From Bdellovibrio sp. CG22_combo_CG10-13_8_21_14_all_39_27 (lineage in GTDB: Bacteria > Bdellovibrionota > Bacteriovoracia > Bacteriovoracales > Bacteriovoracaceae), in contig PCTW01000054.1 in assembly GCA_002786715.1 (NCBI GenBank), positions 38,122 to 102,121 on the forward strand: a stretch of DNA of 64,000 nt, read 5' to 3'. The notes under the pieces are model-generated. The model searched no databases, had not been told where the DNA came from, and saw nothing but the letters and a program-made list of their open reading frames with translations. The position numbers were made by a program, and so were the translations under genes. Positions 25,535 through 34,558 of this stretch are shown here, one piece after another; within the stretch, counting starts at the first letter, position 1; every line of letters begins with the position of its first letter.

Positions 25535-26533
25535 CTAGAATGCCTTGAAGTTGACATCACTACTTGGTTTATTACCCATGACGTTCTCAATTTTTTCTAA
25601 AACTGAAGAATCGATAAGAGGAATAATATCGAGGGCATCTAAATTCTCATCAAGCTGCTTCATGTTGCTTGCACCTAAAATAACAGAAGAGACATTTTGA
25701 TTCTTTAAGCACCAAGCTATAGATAATTTTGCTAAACTTGTTCCAAGTTCAGTTGAGATATTTTCAAGTTGATGAGCAATTTCTAATTTATTTTTTCTTT
25801 CTTGATTAAAAAAGTGATCCTTAAGCCAAGCGAGATGTTCAAGAGATAAACGTGAATTTTCAGGAACGCCATTTTTGTATTTACCTGTCAAAATTCCAGA
25901 AGAAAGGGGAGACCATGTCGTCAGGCCCATATTGTACTTGGAATAAAGTGAAGAATAATCCTTCTCAACTTTTTGACGCTCAAAAAGATTGTACTGAGGC
26001 TGCTCTACTGTCGGAGGAGTTAAGTAATTTGCTTTTGCTAACTCTTGGGCTTCAACAATTTGGTGTGCTTCCCATTCAGAAGTTCCCCAATAAAGAATTT
26101 TTCCCTGCCTTACTAAAATATCCATTGCTCGAACTGTTTCAAGGATAGGAGTATCCCTGTCAGGTCTGTGACAATAAAAGAGATCAATGTAGTCGAGCCC
26201 AAAACGCTTTAATGATTGATGGCAAGCTTCAATGACATGCTTTCTTGAAAGTCCCATTTGAGTGGGTTGTTTTCCGCCCCAAAAAACTTTACTTGAAACA
26301 ATATAAGTTGAACGATCCCAATTAAGTTCTTTGAGCGATTTACCCATAATCACTTCACTGTCGCCGTCTGCATAGGTCTCTGCATTGTCGAAGAAGTTGA
26401 CTCCTCGTTCATAGGCCCTTGCCATCATATGAGCAGATAGAGGGAGATCTACTTGTGTTTTGAAAGTGACCCATGTTCCGAAAGAGAGAGAGGAAACAAA
26501 GAGTCCTGAGCCGCCTAGATTTCTATATTCCAT
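25535..26533 (-). CDS. Aldo/keto reductase (Kv-beta-like)
   Basis: 332 residues, full length for the aldo/keto reductase family of the potassium-channel-beta type. Catalytic tetrad visible: Asp and Tyr in FDNAETYADG (about 49-58), Lys in VSSKVFW (about 81) and His in DLFYCHRPD (about 122). The C-terminal cofactor region WCLKNQNVSSVILGAS is typical of NADPH-binding members. Cytoplasmic, single-domain TIM barrel. The ATG overlaps the stop of the sphingolipid desaturase gene (TAATG), so it may reduce a keto or aldehyde group in the same lipid pathway (inference). Confidence 0.9.
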   Translation of the reverse strand: MEYRNLGGSGLFVSSLSFGTWVTFKTQVDLPLSAHMMARAYERGVNFFDNAETYADGDSEVIMGKSLKELNWDRSTYIVSSKVFWGGKQPTQMGLSRKHVIEACHQSLKRFGLDYIDLFYCHRPDRDTPILETVRAMDILVRQGKILYWGTSEWEAHQIVEAQELAKANYLTPPTVEQPQYNLFERQKVEKDYSSLYSKYNMGLTTWSPLSSGILTGKYKNGVPENSRLSLEHLAWLKDHFFNQERKNKLEIAHQLENISTELGTSLAKLSIAWCLKNQNVSSVILGASNMKQLDENLDALDIIPLIDSSVLEKIENVMGNKPSSDVNFKAF

Positions 26534-27549
26534 TAAGCTCGCCCTTCAATCAGTTCCGTTTTAACTGGCATCTCTTTGATTTCCTGAACATCACGAGAAT
26601 CATCATCGTGACGATTGCGAACGATTCTCGCATAAAGATCCATATCCTTACGCCAAATGAAAGCAATCAATAATTTGGTCCAAGACTTGTGAGAGTAAAG
26701 GGGTTCATAAAACTCAGGCGCCATCTTTTTTAGAGTTGGGAGATGAACCCAAGGAATTCTAAAAAGGTCATGGTGTTCATTGTGGTAGCCAATATTAAAG
26801 GCCACAAGATTACAGGGACCATAATAAGAATAAGTTTCTTGACCTGCTTTAAAAGTATAATGTTCTTGAATCCATCTCGCTCCTACTGGGTGAAGCCCAA
26901 CAGAGAAGAAAGAAGAGATGAGTAAATAGCCTAACGCTTTCATCCCAAAAAAATGATAAGTCGCATAGTCTATACCAATAACAATGATAATATTGGCAAC
27001 CATCCAAGAGTCAAAAACTTTACCTTTTTTCAAGCGAGCTGGACGAACGGCTTCAATGAACATGAAAACCACAAACCATAAGGCTTTTTTGATTCTTGAG
27101 TTTCCAACCCACTTGGCCTCTTTATGAAAGGCAAGATCAGCATCAAAATCGTATTCATTGAGATGAGCATGATGAAGCAAGTGATAAGTTCGAAAGCTAA
27201 TGGCCGAAGGAAAGCCTTGAGGAACATTGCAGATGATGCCCCAAACTTTATTCGCCCAACGAGATTTAACAATAACATCGTGACAAGCTTCGTGTATCAT
27301 TACGAAAAGTGCGTGGTTGGCGAATGCACCAATAAAAAAAGCTGCTAGGGTAATTGTCAGCCAAGACATTTCACTTTGAGAAAACCAAATTCCCAAACCA
27401 AACTGCAAAATAACAATCAAAGAAATATAGAGGGCCGAAAGCGGATAAGGCTTCATCAAAGCTCTAACCTGAGGGTATTTTTTTATGATTTCACGACCTC
27501 TAATGGCGTGGGGATTTGCATTTCCTGTATAGGTAAAATCTTGACGCAT
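26533..27549 (-). CDS. Sphingolipid delta-4 (dihydroceramide) desaturase-like protein
   Basis: 338 residues, close to the length of eukaryotic DEGS proteins (about 323). Histidine boxes HEACHD (about 86-91), HLLHHAHLNE (about 123-132) and HNEHHDLFRIPWVHLP (about 258-273) match the DEGS family; the last is especially characteristic. Four to six membrane helices. DEGS enzymes put the 4,5-trans double bond into dihydroceramide. Bacteriovorax (formerly Bdellovibrio) stolpii is known to make sphingophosphonolipids, which fits. AGAGG is 6 nt before the ATG. Coupled to an aldo/keto reductase. Substrate is by family, not shown here. Confidence 0.8.
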   Translation of the reverse strand: MRQDFTYTGNANPHAIRGREIIKKYPQVRALMKPYPLSALYISLIVILQFGLGIWFSQSEMSWLTITLAAFFIGAFANHALFVMIHEACHDVIVKSRWANKVWGIICNVPQGFPSAISFRTYHLLHHAHLNEYDFDADLAFHKEAKWVGNSRIKKALWFVVFMFIEAVRPARLKKGKVFDSWMVANIIIVIGIDYATYHFFGMKALGYLLISSFFSVGLHPVGARWIQEHYTFKAGQETYSYYGPCNLVAFNIGYHNEHHDLFRIPWVHLPTLKKMAPEFYEPLYSHKSWTKLLIAFIWRKDMDLYARIVRNRHDDDSRDVQEIKEMPVKTELIEGRA

Positions 27550-27634
27550 AGGAACCTCTAAATGACTAAGACTAAAGTGCGTAAATTAGCTTTTTCGGGG
27601 ACATTTGACAACCCTAATCAATGTCAGCAAATAC

Positions 27635-27664
27635 TTGATAATATATGGACAATCGCCCTATAGT
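27635..27664 (+). promoter_or_regulatory. Promoter of SRAP gene, probably leaderless
   Basis: TTGATA (27635-27640) and TATAGT (27659-27664) each match consensus at 5/6, with an 18-nt spacer. The ATG that must be the true start (Cys at position 2) begins 7 nt after the -10 box, where transcription should start, and there is no Shine-Dalgarno sequence. Confidence 0.65.
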
Positions 27665-27671
27665 TGAGAAT

Positions 27672-28400
27672 ATGTGCTTTTCAGTAGAAATGGAAAAAGA
27701 CCTCATCAAACTTTCACGCTTATTTAAGGCTGAAGTTGAACATGAAGCCTTCTTTGTCGCCGCTAAAATGGTCAAGCAATGGCCACAGCTTTTTTTCCAA
27801 GAATCTACCCCATCATCGCGGCTTTTTCCTAATGGTATAGCTCCCATTATCGTAAAAGTTGGTAGCAAGAGAATTATTCGGCCCATGCGCTATCGAGTCC
27901 GTCCTGAATTTTCAAAAGAAGAAGTTCCCTCACAGTATAATCTTTTTAATGCTCGTCGGGACTCTCTGTTTAATCGACAGTCTTGGAATCGACTTATACT
28001 CAAACAGCATGGCCTTTTCGTTTTCTCTCATTTCTATGAATGGGTAGAGAAAGATTCAAAGAAAAGATTGGTCCGTTTTTTTCCAGAGGGAAGGGAATTG
28101 ATGTGGGCTCCCGTTTTGTATTCCCAATTTAGAAGCAAGAATAATTTGAATTTTGATTCATTTGCCTTGATCACAGACGATCCTCCACCTGAAGTTCTTG
28201 AAGTTGGACATGACCGCTGTCCTCTCTTTCTAAAAGAAGAGCAAATTGAGCGATGGCTGAGTCGTGAAGGGCTCAATTCCCACAATCTTCAGTCTTTACT
28301 CGATGAGAAGGAAGCAATCCACTATGGTCATGAATTTATGCCAGAAGTGGCCAAAGCTGGGCCAATTCAGCTTAACTTATTTGATTTTGAAGAAAAGTAA
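27672..28400 (+). CDS. SRAP (YedK/HMCES-like) abasic-site protein
   Basis: 242 residues from the ATG at 27672. SRAP proteins use Cys2, freed by Met removal, to trap abasic sites in single-stranded DNA; the frame is open nine codons further but only this start gives MCFSVEM with Cys at 2. Other family motifs are recognisable yet divergent: NARRDS (about 88-93, usually NARxE), FSHFYEW (about 115-121, usually GFYEW) and GHDRCPLFL (about 180-188, usually HxRMP). It appears to be a remote SRAP member; loss of the Glu after NAR is worth noting. Likely protects replication forks in a SOS-like response, but no LexA-like box is evident in the promoter. Confidence 0.75.
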   Translation: MCFSVEMEKDLIKLSRLFKAEVEHEAFFVAAKMVKQWPQLFFQESTPSSRLFPNGIAPIIVKVGSKRIIRPMRYRVRPEFSKEEVPSQYNLFNARRDSLFNRQSWNRLILKQHGLFVFSHFYEWVEKDSKKRLVRFFPEGRELMWAPVLYSQFRSKNNLNFDSFALITDDPPPEVLEVGHDRCPLFLKEEQIERWLSREGLNSHNLQSLLDEKEAIHYGHEFMPEVAKAGPIQLNLFDFEEK

Positions 28401-28439
28401 CTTGCTAGTTTCCTTCCTGATCTGTTATATCAAAAGCTT

Positions 28440-30158
28440 ATGACAAAAGATTTCTTTTTTGCCCTTTTTAGTGAGTCTGAAAGCTATCGTTCAATGGAAG
28501 CGATCGAAGAGATGCTCGATCAATCTGGATCATTAGTTAATATTCCAATTCAACCATTGTATGTTGTTTTTAAAAATCAACAGCCCGAAAAAGTGGCTGA
28601 ACTTTTGCCGAGATTAAGCAAGGAGCAAAGACAAGTTTTTCTCGATCTTGATTTATGGGAAAAGGATGAAGTCGATGTTCAGCAATTTGATTTTTGGATT
28701 CAAGCTTACAGTTCGTGTCCCGATGAAAAAATAAAAACTGAATTCGTTGATAGTGAAGCCTTTGCTCTTTTTTTAAAGAGTAAATTTAACATTTGGACTT
28801 TTGATTTAGAAGAACCAGTATATCCCGACCACGACAATTATTTCTTAACTGAAGACAATCAGCTTCTTTTCGAGTTTGATGAAGAATACACTCATGTTCA
28901 AGAAGTCCAAAACTTTGTAAAGCATATCTATACCTATAAAGGAGTCGAGAACGCTTATACGCATCTCTTTAAAATTGTTTCAGATGCCCATTCTCACCTT
29001 CAGGAAGAAGAATATCGTTTTCAAAAAGAGCGAATGAGAGATGTTGGACTGGTTGATTATTTTGAAGCGCTCGAAATAGAAAGCCCTTTTCCTAACTTGA
29101 TCATGCTAGATCATTTTATTAAGAATAAAAAACCTTCGATCCCAGATATTGATTCTTTTTCAAAAAATCAAACCGTTCATAGTTCTGCACTTATAGCTTA
29201 CAAAGACAAGATGAACGACTTTACTCAGCAGCTCTCGATGGTGAAGTCGCAAAAAAGAGTCGATTTCCTTAAATTTAATTTTGTTCGTTTGGTGAATTCT
29301 TCATTAGTGGTAAGTCATTCTCTCAAAGAGGGAACTTTGGCCATGAATAGAGTTGGTCAGAAAACAAGATGCTATATGCTTTTAGGGCTTTCATATTTGA
29401 ATGATATTTCTATTCCTAAGGGTGATTTAAAGTTAGATGCTAATGAATCAGTACTAGAGTATTTTGACTTTGTTGAAATCTTTAGAATTGGACTGACTCT
29501 TGTTCGTCATCTGCAAAAGAATGTTAAGAAAACAATTCGCGAGTATGGATTCAACGAAGATAATGAGTATTTCTTAGGAGGACTCATTAATGAGTTTCTC
29601 GATCATTTTCTCGATTCACCTCCGAAGATTCAGGCAAACTTTTCTGAAAGAGCTGTCGAGATCAATCATATTGATGAATTCGCCATTGCCGAAAAACTTG
29701 GTCAAACCGTCATCGATCTCATGCCGTTTATATACAAACTATATCAAGCCTTCTTTGTTTTGAAGGCCAACGGTCGTTTGCAAGATAATTTTTATCTCAA
29801 TTACACTGTTGATGAAATTGATTTTGAAGCGATAATTATTTCGAGTTTTGCCAATTATTACCTAGGACATTTAAAGCAAGACTCTGCTGAAAAGCTAGGT
29901 TTAACGATTGATGAGTGTCGCCGTTTTTCATTATGGCTATTAGACGATTCAGGCAAAATCGATTTAACAAAGAAAGATGTGAAGGTTAAGCTCAAAGAAT
30001 TTATTAAACAATTTGGAATGGAGTCCGTTTCTTCTGTCGAAGACTTCTTCTTTGCTATTCTCAGTAAACAAATTGAAGGTTATGACTATCAAGAGCTGAT
30101 GGATCAAGAGTTTAAACACGTTGGTGGCGCTATTCTTCTCAATTCAATTCGACAATAA
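28440..30158 (+). CDS. DUF6178-like cytoplasmic protein
   Basis: 572 residues, no signal peptide or membrane helix, rich in Phe, Asp, Glu and Lys. The segment HLQEEEYRFQKERMRDVGLVD near residues 186-206 resembles the EEExYRFR...LAxxGF motif I recall from DUF6178 proteins of delta-type proteobacteria; the remainder is all-helical in appearance. Function is unknown for the family. The ATG has no Shine-Dalgarno sequence; a TATATC box lies 8 nt upstream, so the mRNA may be leaderless. Ends directly against the convergent small gene at 30159. Confidence 0.6.
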   Translation: MTKDFFFALFSESESYRSMEAIEEMLDQSGSLVNIPIQPLYVVFKNQQPEKVAELLPRLSKEQRQVFLDLDLWEKDEVDVQQFDFWIQAYSSCPDEKIKTEFVDSEAFALFLKSKFNIWTFDLEEPVYPDHDNYFLTEDNQLLFEFDEEYTHVQEVQNFVKHIYTYKGVENAYTHLFKIVSDAHSHLQEEEYRFQKERMRDVGLVDYFEALEIESPFPNLIMLDHFIKNKKPSIPDIDSFSKNQTVHSSALIAYKDKMNDFTQQLSMVKSQKRVDFLKFNFVRLVNSSLVVSHSLKEGTLAMNRVGQKTRCYMLLGLSYLNDISIPKGDLKLDANESVLEYFDFVEIFRIGLTLVRHLQKNVKKTIREYGFNEDNEYFLGGLINEFLDHFLDSPPKIQANFSERAVEINHIDEFAIAEKLGQTVIDLMPFIYKLYQAFFVLKANGRLQDNFYLNYTVDEIDFEAIIISSFANYYLGHLKQDSAEKLGLTIDECRRFSLWLLDDSGKIDLTKKDVKVKLKEFIKQFGMESVSSVEDFFFAILSKQIEGYDYQELMDQEFKHVGGAILLNSIRQ

Positions 30159-30524
30159 TTAAAATGTTTTATTAAAGAGTTCTGTTAAGTTTTTTTGAAG
30201 AGGAGAATCTTCTTTAGACAGTTCTTCAACTAGTAAATTCTTATTTTGATCAAGTTTCATTGATTGCTGCTCACACAAGTCAGAAGTTTGGCCATAAAAC
30301 TCATGTGTTCTCATTTGTTGAGAAAAGAGATTGTCGAGTTGTTGCAGTCGGCTGTTTTCTTTTTCGAGGAAAGAATAGATTTCGAAAGTGTCATCTTTAT
30401 GAGTTCTGGCCTCCTGGGCCGATAGAATTTTCTGACCATCGAAAAAGAGATCGAGAACTTCTTCAAAGCCCGCTAACTCTTTCATTTTTTCTTGAGTAAG
30501 GGTAAGTTTCTTCTTTTCACTCAT
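30159..30524 (-). CDS. Small cytoplasmic coiled-coil protein, unknown
   Basis: 121 residues, no signal peptide, acidic and helical throughout; heptad-like patterns at about 50-75 (YSFLEKENSRLQQLDNLFSQ) suggest a short coiled coil. No recognised family. Its ATG lies inside the 3' end of the preceding minus-strand gene (8-nt overlap), so the two are co-translated. Tail-to-tail with the DUF6178-like gene with no intergenic space. Confidence 0.6.
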   Translation of the reverse strand: MSEKKKLTLTQEKMKELAGFEEVLDLFFDGQKILSAQEARTHKDDTFEIYSFLEKENSRLQQLDNLFSQQMRTHEFYGQTSDLCEQQSMKLDQNKNLLVEELSKEDSPLQKNLTELFNKTF

Positions 30525-31014
30525 TGGTATTTGACCGCAATTGTTTGATTAATGTTTCATAATAGGCATTCTCTCGGGTGAGATCTCTTAAAACTCTATT
30601 CAGAGAAAATTGGCTTTTTATGTAAGTTCTCTTATCTGTTAGATCATGGGATCTCAGCTTATGGGATAGGACGCTGGTTTTCTTGAGCAAAGCTTCTTCT
30701 TTGCTTTTTAATCTTTTCGTTTTTACGACGAAATGTTGAGGCAACTCGCCCAGGTTTCTAACGATATTTAAATTTGTTCGTGGCTTGGCCAGGGGGGATA
30801 GAATATAGAGTGGGTAAGGTAATGAGATATCAAAATGAGAGTTTCTAACTTGATTCTCTATTTTTGTAATAATTTCTTCGACCTCTGAAGCAACTTCAGA
30901 TTTTAAAATAATAAGCAAAGGGGCTTCACCGATCTTGGCATCGATCAGAAGTTGGGCAATATGCCGCTCTTCTGTTTCTTTGACTTCAATTTTTTCCCAT
31001 TTTGGAATTCTCAT
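30517..31014 (-). CDS. Hypothetical cytoplasmic protein
   Basis: 165 residues, basic C-terminal half (KTKRLKSKEEALLKKTS), no signal peptide or membrane helix, no motif I recognise. The N-terminal half has a beta/alpha pattern (APLLIILKSEVASEVEEIITKIE, DISLPYPLYILSPLA). TACAAT lies 6 nt before the ATG on the minus strand and there is no Shine-Dalgarno sequence, so the mRNA may be leaderless. Divergent from the gene at 31041 over only 26 bp; the two promoters must overlap. Probably operonic with the 121-residue gene. Confidence 0.6.
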   Translation of the reverse strand: MRIPKWEKIEVKETEERHIAQLLIDAKIGEAPLLIILKSEVASEVEEIITKIENQVRNSHFDISLPYPLYILSPLAKPRTNLNIVRNLGELPQHFVVKTKRLKSKEEALLKKTSVLSHKLRSHDLTDKRTYIKSQFSLNRVLRDLTRENAYYETLIKQLRSNTNE

Positions 31015-31040
31015 TATTCTATTGTAACTGTTCCTAAGCT

Positions 31041-31811
31041 ATGAAGAAAGAAACAATCATAGACGTGATGGGCCGTCAGCAATTACAATATCTTTATATA
31101 AACGTTGATTGCAGGAGTGAAATGCTCAACTATCGCTATACCCATTTGCCATTGCCATTTGTTCAGTTGCTAGCTTCTAATATGCAAACTGGCGGAACTG
31201 TCTTTCCAAAATTAAAATCACATATTGAATCTCATCCTGATATGAAATCAATTTTGGCCCGCGCAGTGAGTGATATTGATCCTGAAGCACGCTTAGAAAA
31301 AGTAATTCATTCTATTGGTTGGTTAGGGGTTCGCGATCGAATAGCTGCTATGTACTTACAGCGAAGAAGAGATGGCGTTTATCCTTATGAACCTGATCTT
31401 ACAATAGTTAAAGAGCTGAACTTGTTTGAAGGTCGAACAAAAGATTACTGTGTCGACGGCTTTAGTCGTTCCTATTTGTTCGCTTTCTATTTTAAAATGA
31501 GCATGCTTGAGCAAATTCAAGAAGGAAGTCATCTCAAGCTAAGTGACGAGTTAATTTCTCAAGATGTCATTCAACTCCTTACTAAGACTAAGGCCAAAGT
31601 GATTCACATCGATTGGATACTTCTGGTTTTGCAACAGCTTAAAATTTTTTGGGGAATCGACCATCTCAATTTACGACTAACTTCCAACTTCGCTTGGAAG
31701 GAAATTTACAATGAATTAAATAATAAACAACAAAAAGAATTAATAGATAATTTGCTTTCATATGGGGCTTCAGTTGCAGAAACTGATTTCTTTACGGCGG
31801 AGATGATATGA
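31041..31811 (+). CDS. Unknown protein coupled to CpaF-type ATPase
   Basis: 256 residues, soluble, no signal peptide. Helical throughout with Tyr/Arg-rich segments (AAMYLQRRRDGVYPYEP). I do not recognise the family. The stop overlaps the ATG of the ATPase gene by 4 nt (ATGA), which suggests that the two proteins work together, for instance as an assembly or regulatory partner of the ATPase (inference). Confidence 0.65.
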   Translation: MKKETIIDVMGRQQLQYLYINVDCRSEMLNYRYTHLPLPFVQLLASNMQTGGTVFPKLKSHIESHPDMKSILARAVSDIDPEARLEKVIHSIGWLGVRDRIAAMYLQRRRDGVYPYEPDLTIVKELNLFEGRTKDYCVDGFSRSYLFAFYFKMSMLEQIQEGSHLKLSDELISQDVIQLLTKTKAKVIHIDWILLVLQQLKIFWGIDHLNLRLTSNFAWKEIYNELNNKQQKELIDNLLSYGASVAETDFFTAEMI

Positions 31812-32854
31812 ACGATTCAACAGGACAAATGACGGGCGTTTGGGGACTCTTAAAAGACTTGGAAACAAAGAAAGGTATCACTGAAGTTACTATTAATAGT
31901 CCTAAACACATATTTGTTGAGAGATCGGGACAATTTATTCAATTGAATTATGCTCTTACCAAAAATGATATAGTTCAATTCGCCAAAGAAGTCGCTCAAT
32001 TTAATCGTCGACCTTTCGATATCAAAAATCCCATTATTGATGGTAATCTTCCCGACGGATCGAGAATTAATATTATTAATGAACCTTTTGCTCAGGGTTC
32101 ACCTTCCGTTTCAATTCGAAAGTATTTAAGACAAATTAAGTCCTTTGATTCAAACCCTGGCATTTTTGGCCTTGAACCCCATTGGGTTGAATTGTTAAAA
32201 GCGATGGTGTCTGCTCGTTTAAACGTTATTGTCTCTGGGGGAACTGGAGTTGGTAAAACAACTTTGTTAAATCTTTTGCTGAAAGAAATTGCGGCCCAAG
32301 AAAGAGTGATCACAATAGAGGATACTCTAGAGCTCCAAGTCGAATTACCCAATTTAGTAAGACTAGAAGCGAGAACTTTTTTAAATAATGAAGGGGCTTC
32401 ATTATCGATTCGTGACTTAGTGAAAAACACTTTAAGAATGAGACCTGATCGCATCATTATTGGTGAGACTCGAGGTGGAGAACTCTTTGATCTTCTGCAA
32501 GCGATGAATACCGGTCATGACGGTTCTATGAGTTCTGTCCACTCTAATTCGCCGGGCGAGTGTCTTTCTCGTATGGAAACACTTTTCCTTTTGGCCGGTT
32601 ATGAGATTCCTGTTCATGTCGTAAGAAAAATGATTTCTTCGGCAGTGGATGTCATCGTTCAAATTTCTCGCAATAGAGAAGGAGAGCGTGTTGTGACTTC
32701 AATTTCGGAATTAACCGGAATGGAAGGCCCCAATATTTTATCTCAGCAGCTTGCAGTATATGAAGACGACAAACTCATTAAAACGGGAATGGCTTCTCAT
32801 TATATGGAAAAGCTACATCGCTACGGTGGACTACCTTTGAACTATTTTTCTTAA
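31808..32854 (+). CDS. CpaF/TadA-type secretion ATPase
   Basis: 348 residues of the VirB11/PilT secretion ATPase superfamily, CpaF branch. Walker A SGGTGVGKTT at 143-152; Asp-box region VITIEDTLELQ (about 172-182); Walker B LRMRPDRIIIGETRGGE near 209-225; His box MNTGHDGSMSSVHSNSP near 231-247. The long N-terminal extension of many CpaF proteins is absent. Such ATPases power Tad/Flp pilus assembly or type II/IV-like secretion from the cytoplasmic face of the inner membrane. No TadB/TadC, pilin or secretin genes are in the window, so it is an orphan here. Coupled to the unknown gene upstream. Confidence 0.88.
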   Translation: MNDSTGQMTGVWGLLKDLETKKGITEVTINSPKHIFVERSGQFIQLNYALTKNDIVQFAKEVAQFNRRPFDIKNPIIDGNLPDGSRINIINEPFAQGSPSVSIRKYLRQIKSFDSNPGIFGLEPHWVELLKAMVSARLNVIVSGGTGVGKTTLLNLLLKEIAAQERVITIEDTLELQVELPNLVRLEARTFLNNEGASLSIRDLVKNTLRMRPDRIIIGETRGGELFDLLQAMNTGHDGSMSSVHSNSPGECLSRMETLFLLAGYEIPVHVVRKMISSAVDVIVQISRNREGERVVTSISELTGMEGPNILSQQLAVYEDDKLIKTGMASHYMEKLHRYGGLPLNYFS

Positions 32855-32864
32855 TGGATGAAAA

Positions 32865-33491
32865 ATGATCGAGTATGTAATTCCTGAAAATCCTGATAAT
32901 CGAATTTTAAGTAAATGCTCAGAGCAACTCAATAGTGGTTCATTAATTGCCTTTCCCACAGATACGAACTGGATTATCGCTTGTGATCCTTGGTCTAAAA
33001 CAGGAGTGGAAGCACTCTATCGTTTTAAAGGGGAATCTAAGCAAAAACATTTTGCTTTTCTTTGCCCATCGATTGCCATGGCTTCGGAAGTTGGAGTTGT
33101 GACAGACTCTGCTTATCGTCTCATTCGCAATCGAGTACCAGGCAATTATACTTTTATTTTTAAGGCCACGAAGTTGGCGATGAAGGCGGTTAAGGCGAGT
33201 AAAACTGATCATGAAGTAGGGATTAGAATTCCACCTAATTCAGTTGTTTTAAAACTTTTGGAGTATCACGGGAAACCAATTCTTTCGACTAATTTAACTA
33301 AAGAAATGTTGGGAATAGGGGAAGATGATGCCGTCTACAGTTTCATGATCGAGGAAAAATTTGGCCACTCTTTATCTTCAATTTTGGATCCGGGCGAATA
33401 TGAATTTGCTGGAGCTTCTACCATTGTCGATTTTTCACAAGGTGATTTCCCCATTCTTGTGAGGGAAGGAGCAGGGGAAGTCTTTTGCTAG
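32865..33491 (+). CDS. Sua5/YciO/YrdC-family protein, YciO-like
   Basis: 208 residues, single YrdC-like domain. The nucleotide and RNA-binding core is visible: GSLIAFPTDTNW near 26-37 and KHFAFLCPSI near 65-74, while the typical SAN motif is replaced by STNLTKE near 144, as in YciO rather than YrdC/TsaC. Full threonylcarbamoyl-AMP synthases make t6A of tRNA; YciO members may have reduced or different activity. No Sua5 C-terminal domain. Ten nt after the ATPase, overlapping the glycosyltransferase by 7 nt. Confidence 0.8.
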   Translation: MIEYVIPENPDNRILSKCSEQLNSGSLIAFPTDTNWIIACDPWSKTGVEALYRFKGESKQKHFAFLCPSIAMASEVGVVTDSAYRLIRNRVPGNYTFIFKATKLAMKAVKASKTDHEVGIRIPPNSVVLKLLEYHGKPILSTNLTKEMLGIGEDDAVYSFMIEEKFGHSLSSILDPGEYEFAGASTIVDFSQGDFPILVREGAGEVFC

Positions 33492-34558
33492 GAAAAATAA
33501 CTTTTTTATCTTCTATGGAAAACGCTGAGCAAAGAGGCGGAGCCTTTTTGCGAGTTCATTCATTGATTAAAATGTATGAGTCCTGCGGTTTTGAAGTTCA
33601 ACACATTTATCGAGGATCAATTCGATTTAAGAAAACGCTGGGAACATATCTGAAGCGGTTTCAATACGGAAGAAATACTTCAGGTCTTTTTTCTATGGCC
33701 AATGTTCAGCTACCTATTGGCGATATCTTGCATCTTGATAATCTACGATACTTCAATTGGAATTTAAAACCTGATTTTAAAAACATCATTTATAATGCCC
33801 ATAACCTCGAATTTGAAAATTATTTTGGAAGAAGCTCATCGTTAGTTAAATCGAGATTCATGAATTATGAGTTCGATTGTATTGAAAAAACGGCCATGAC
33901 TCTACTCTGTTCAGAACGAGAGAAGCAAATCGTCCTCAGCTATCGTCCTCACTTAAAAGATAAATTATTTGTCGTTCCCAATGTCGTTGATGCTTCAAAA
34001 TATTTTATTGCTGAAAACAAGAACATTATTAGTTTTGTGGGGACACTCGATTATTATCCTAATATTTTAGCGATTAATTATCTTTGCCATGATTTTATGC
34101 CTAAAATTTCAAATGAATTGAGAACTCAGTTTAAATTTGTTGTAGCTGGCCGCAATCCATTGCCAGGTCAAAAGGAGATGATTGAGAAAGCAGGTTTTGA
34201 ATTTAGAACTAATTTATCTGAATCAGAAATGCTTCAACTCATTTCAGGAACAAAAATTAATTTAGTTCCAATCACAACGGGCTCCGGAACTCGTCTGAAG
34301 ATCATAGAAGGCGTACTTTCGGGATGCGAGTGCTTATCGACAGAATTGGGAGCTGAAGGAATCGAATCACGTCTTATTACGAGAGCAGAGCTTAAAGCTT
34401 TTCCCCAAAAATGTCAGGAGTTAGCTTTAAAGCCAAGTTTTATAAACTCTGAAGAATTAAAAGATTTTTTTCATCTTTATGATTGGCAATCATGGTTGCA
34501 ATATCATGGTCAGGAATTCACATCTTCTTTGAAGAAATTGGCCCGTCAAGGGAGTTAA
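33485..34558 (+). CDS. Glycosyltransferase, GT4-like
   Basis: 357 residues with the GT-B two-domain layout. The N-terminal domain starts with ITFLSSMENAEQRGGAFLRV, and the C-terminal domain with ISFVGTLDYYPNILAINYL (about 182-200). The donor-binding segment PITTGSGTRLKIIEGVLSG near 257-275 and LGAEGIES near 283 match the end of GT4-type enzymes; the usual ExxxxxxxE is partly kept. Likely acts on the cell-envelope polysaccharide or glycolipid; donor and acceptor unknown. The start is TTG with GGGGAAG 5 nt upstream, inside the 3' end of the YciO-like gene. Confidence 0.8.
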   Translation: MLGKITFLSSMENAEQRGGAFLRVHSLIKMYESCGFEVQHIYRGSIRFKKTLGTYLKRFQYGRNTSGLFSMANVQLPIGDILHLDNLRYFNWNLKPDFKNIIYNAHNLEFENYFGRSSSLVKSRFMNYEFDCIEKTAMTLLCSEREKQIVLSYRPHLKDKLFVVPNVVDASKYFIAENKNIISFVGTLDYYPNILAINYLCHDFMPKISNELRTQFKFVVAGRNPLPGQKEMIEKAGFEFRTNLSESEMLQLISGTKINLVPITTGSGTRLKIIEGVLSGCECLSTELGAEGIESRLITRAELKAFPQKCQELALKPSFINSEELKDFFHLYDWQSWLQYHGQEFTSSLKKLARQGS

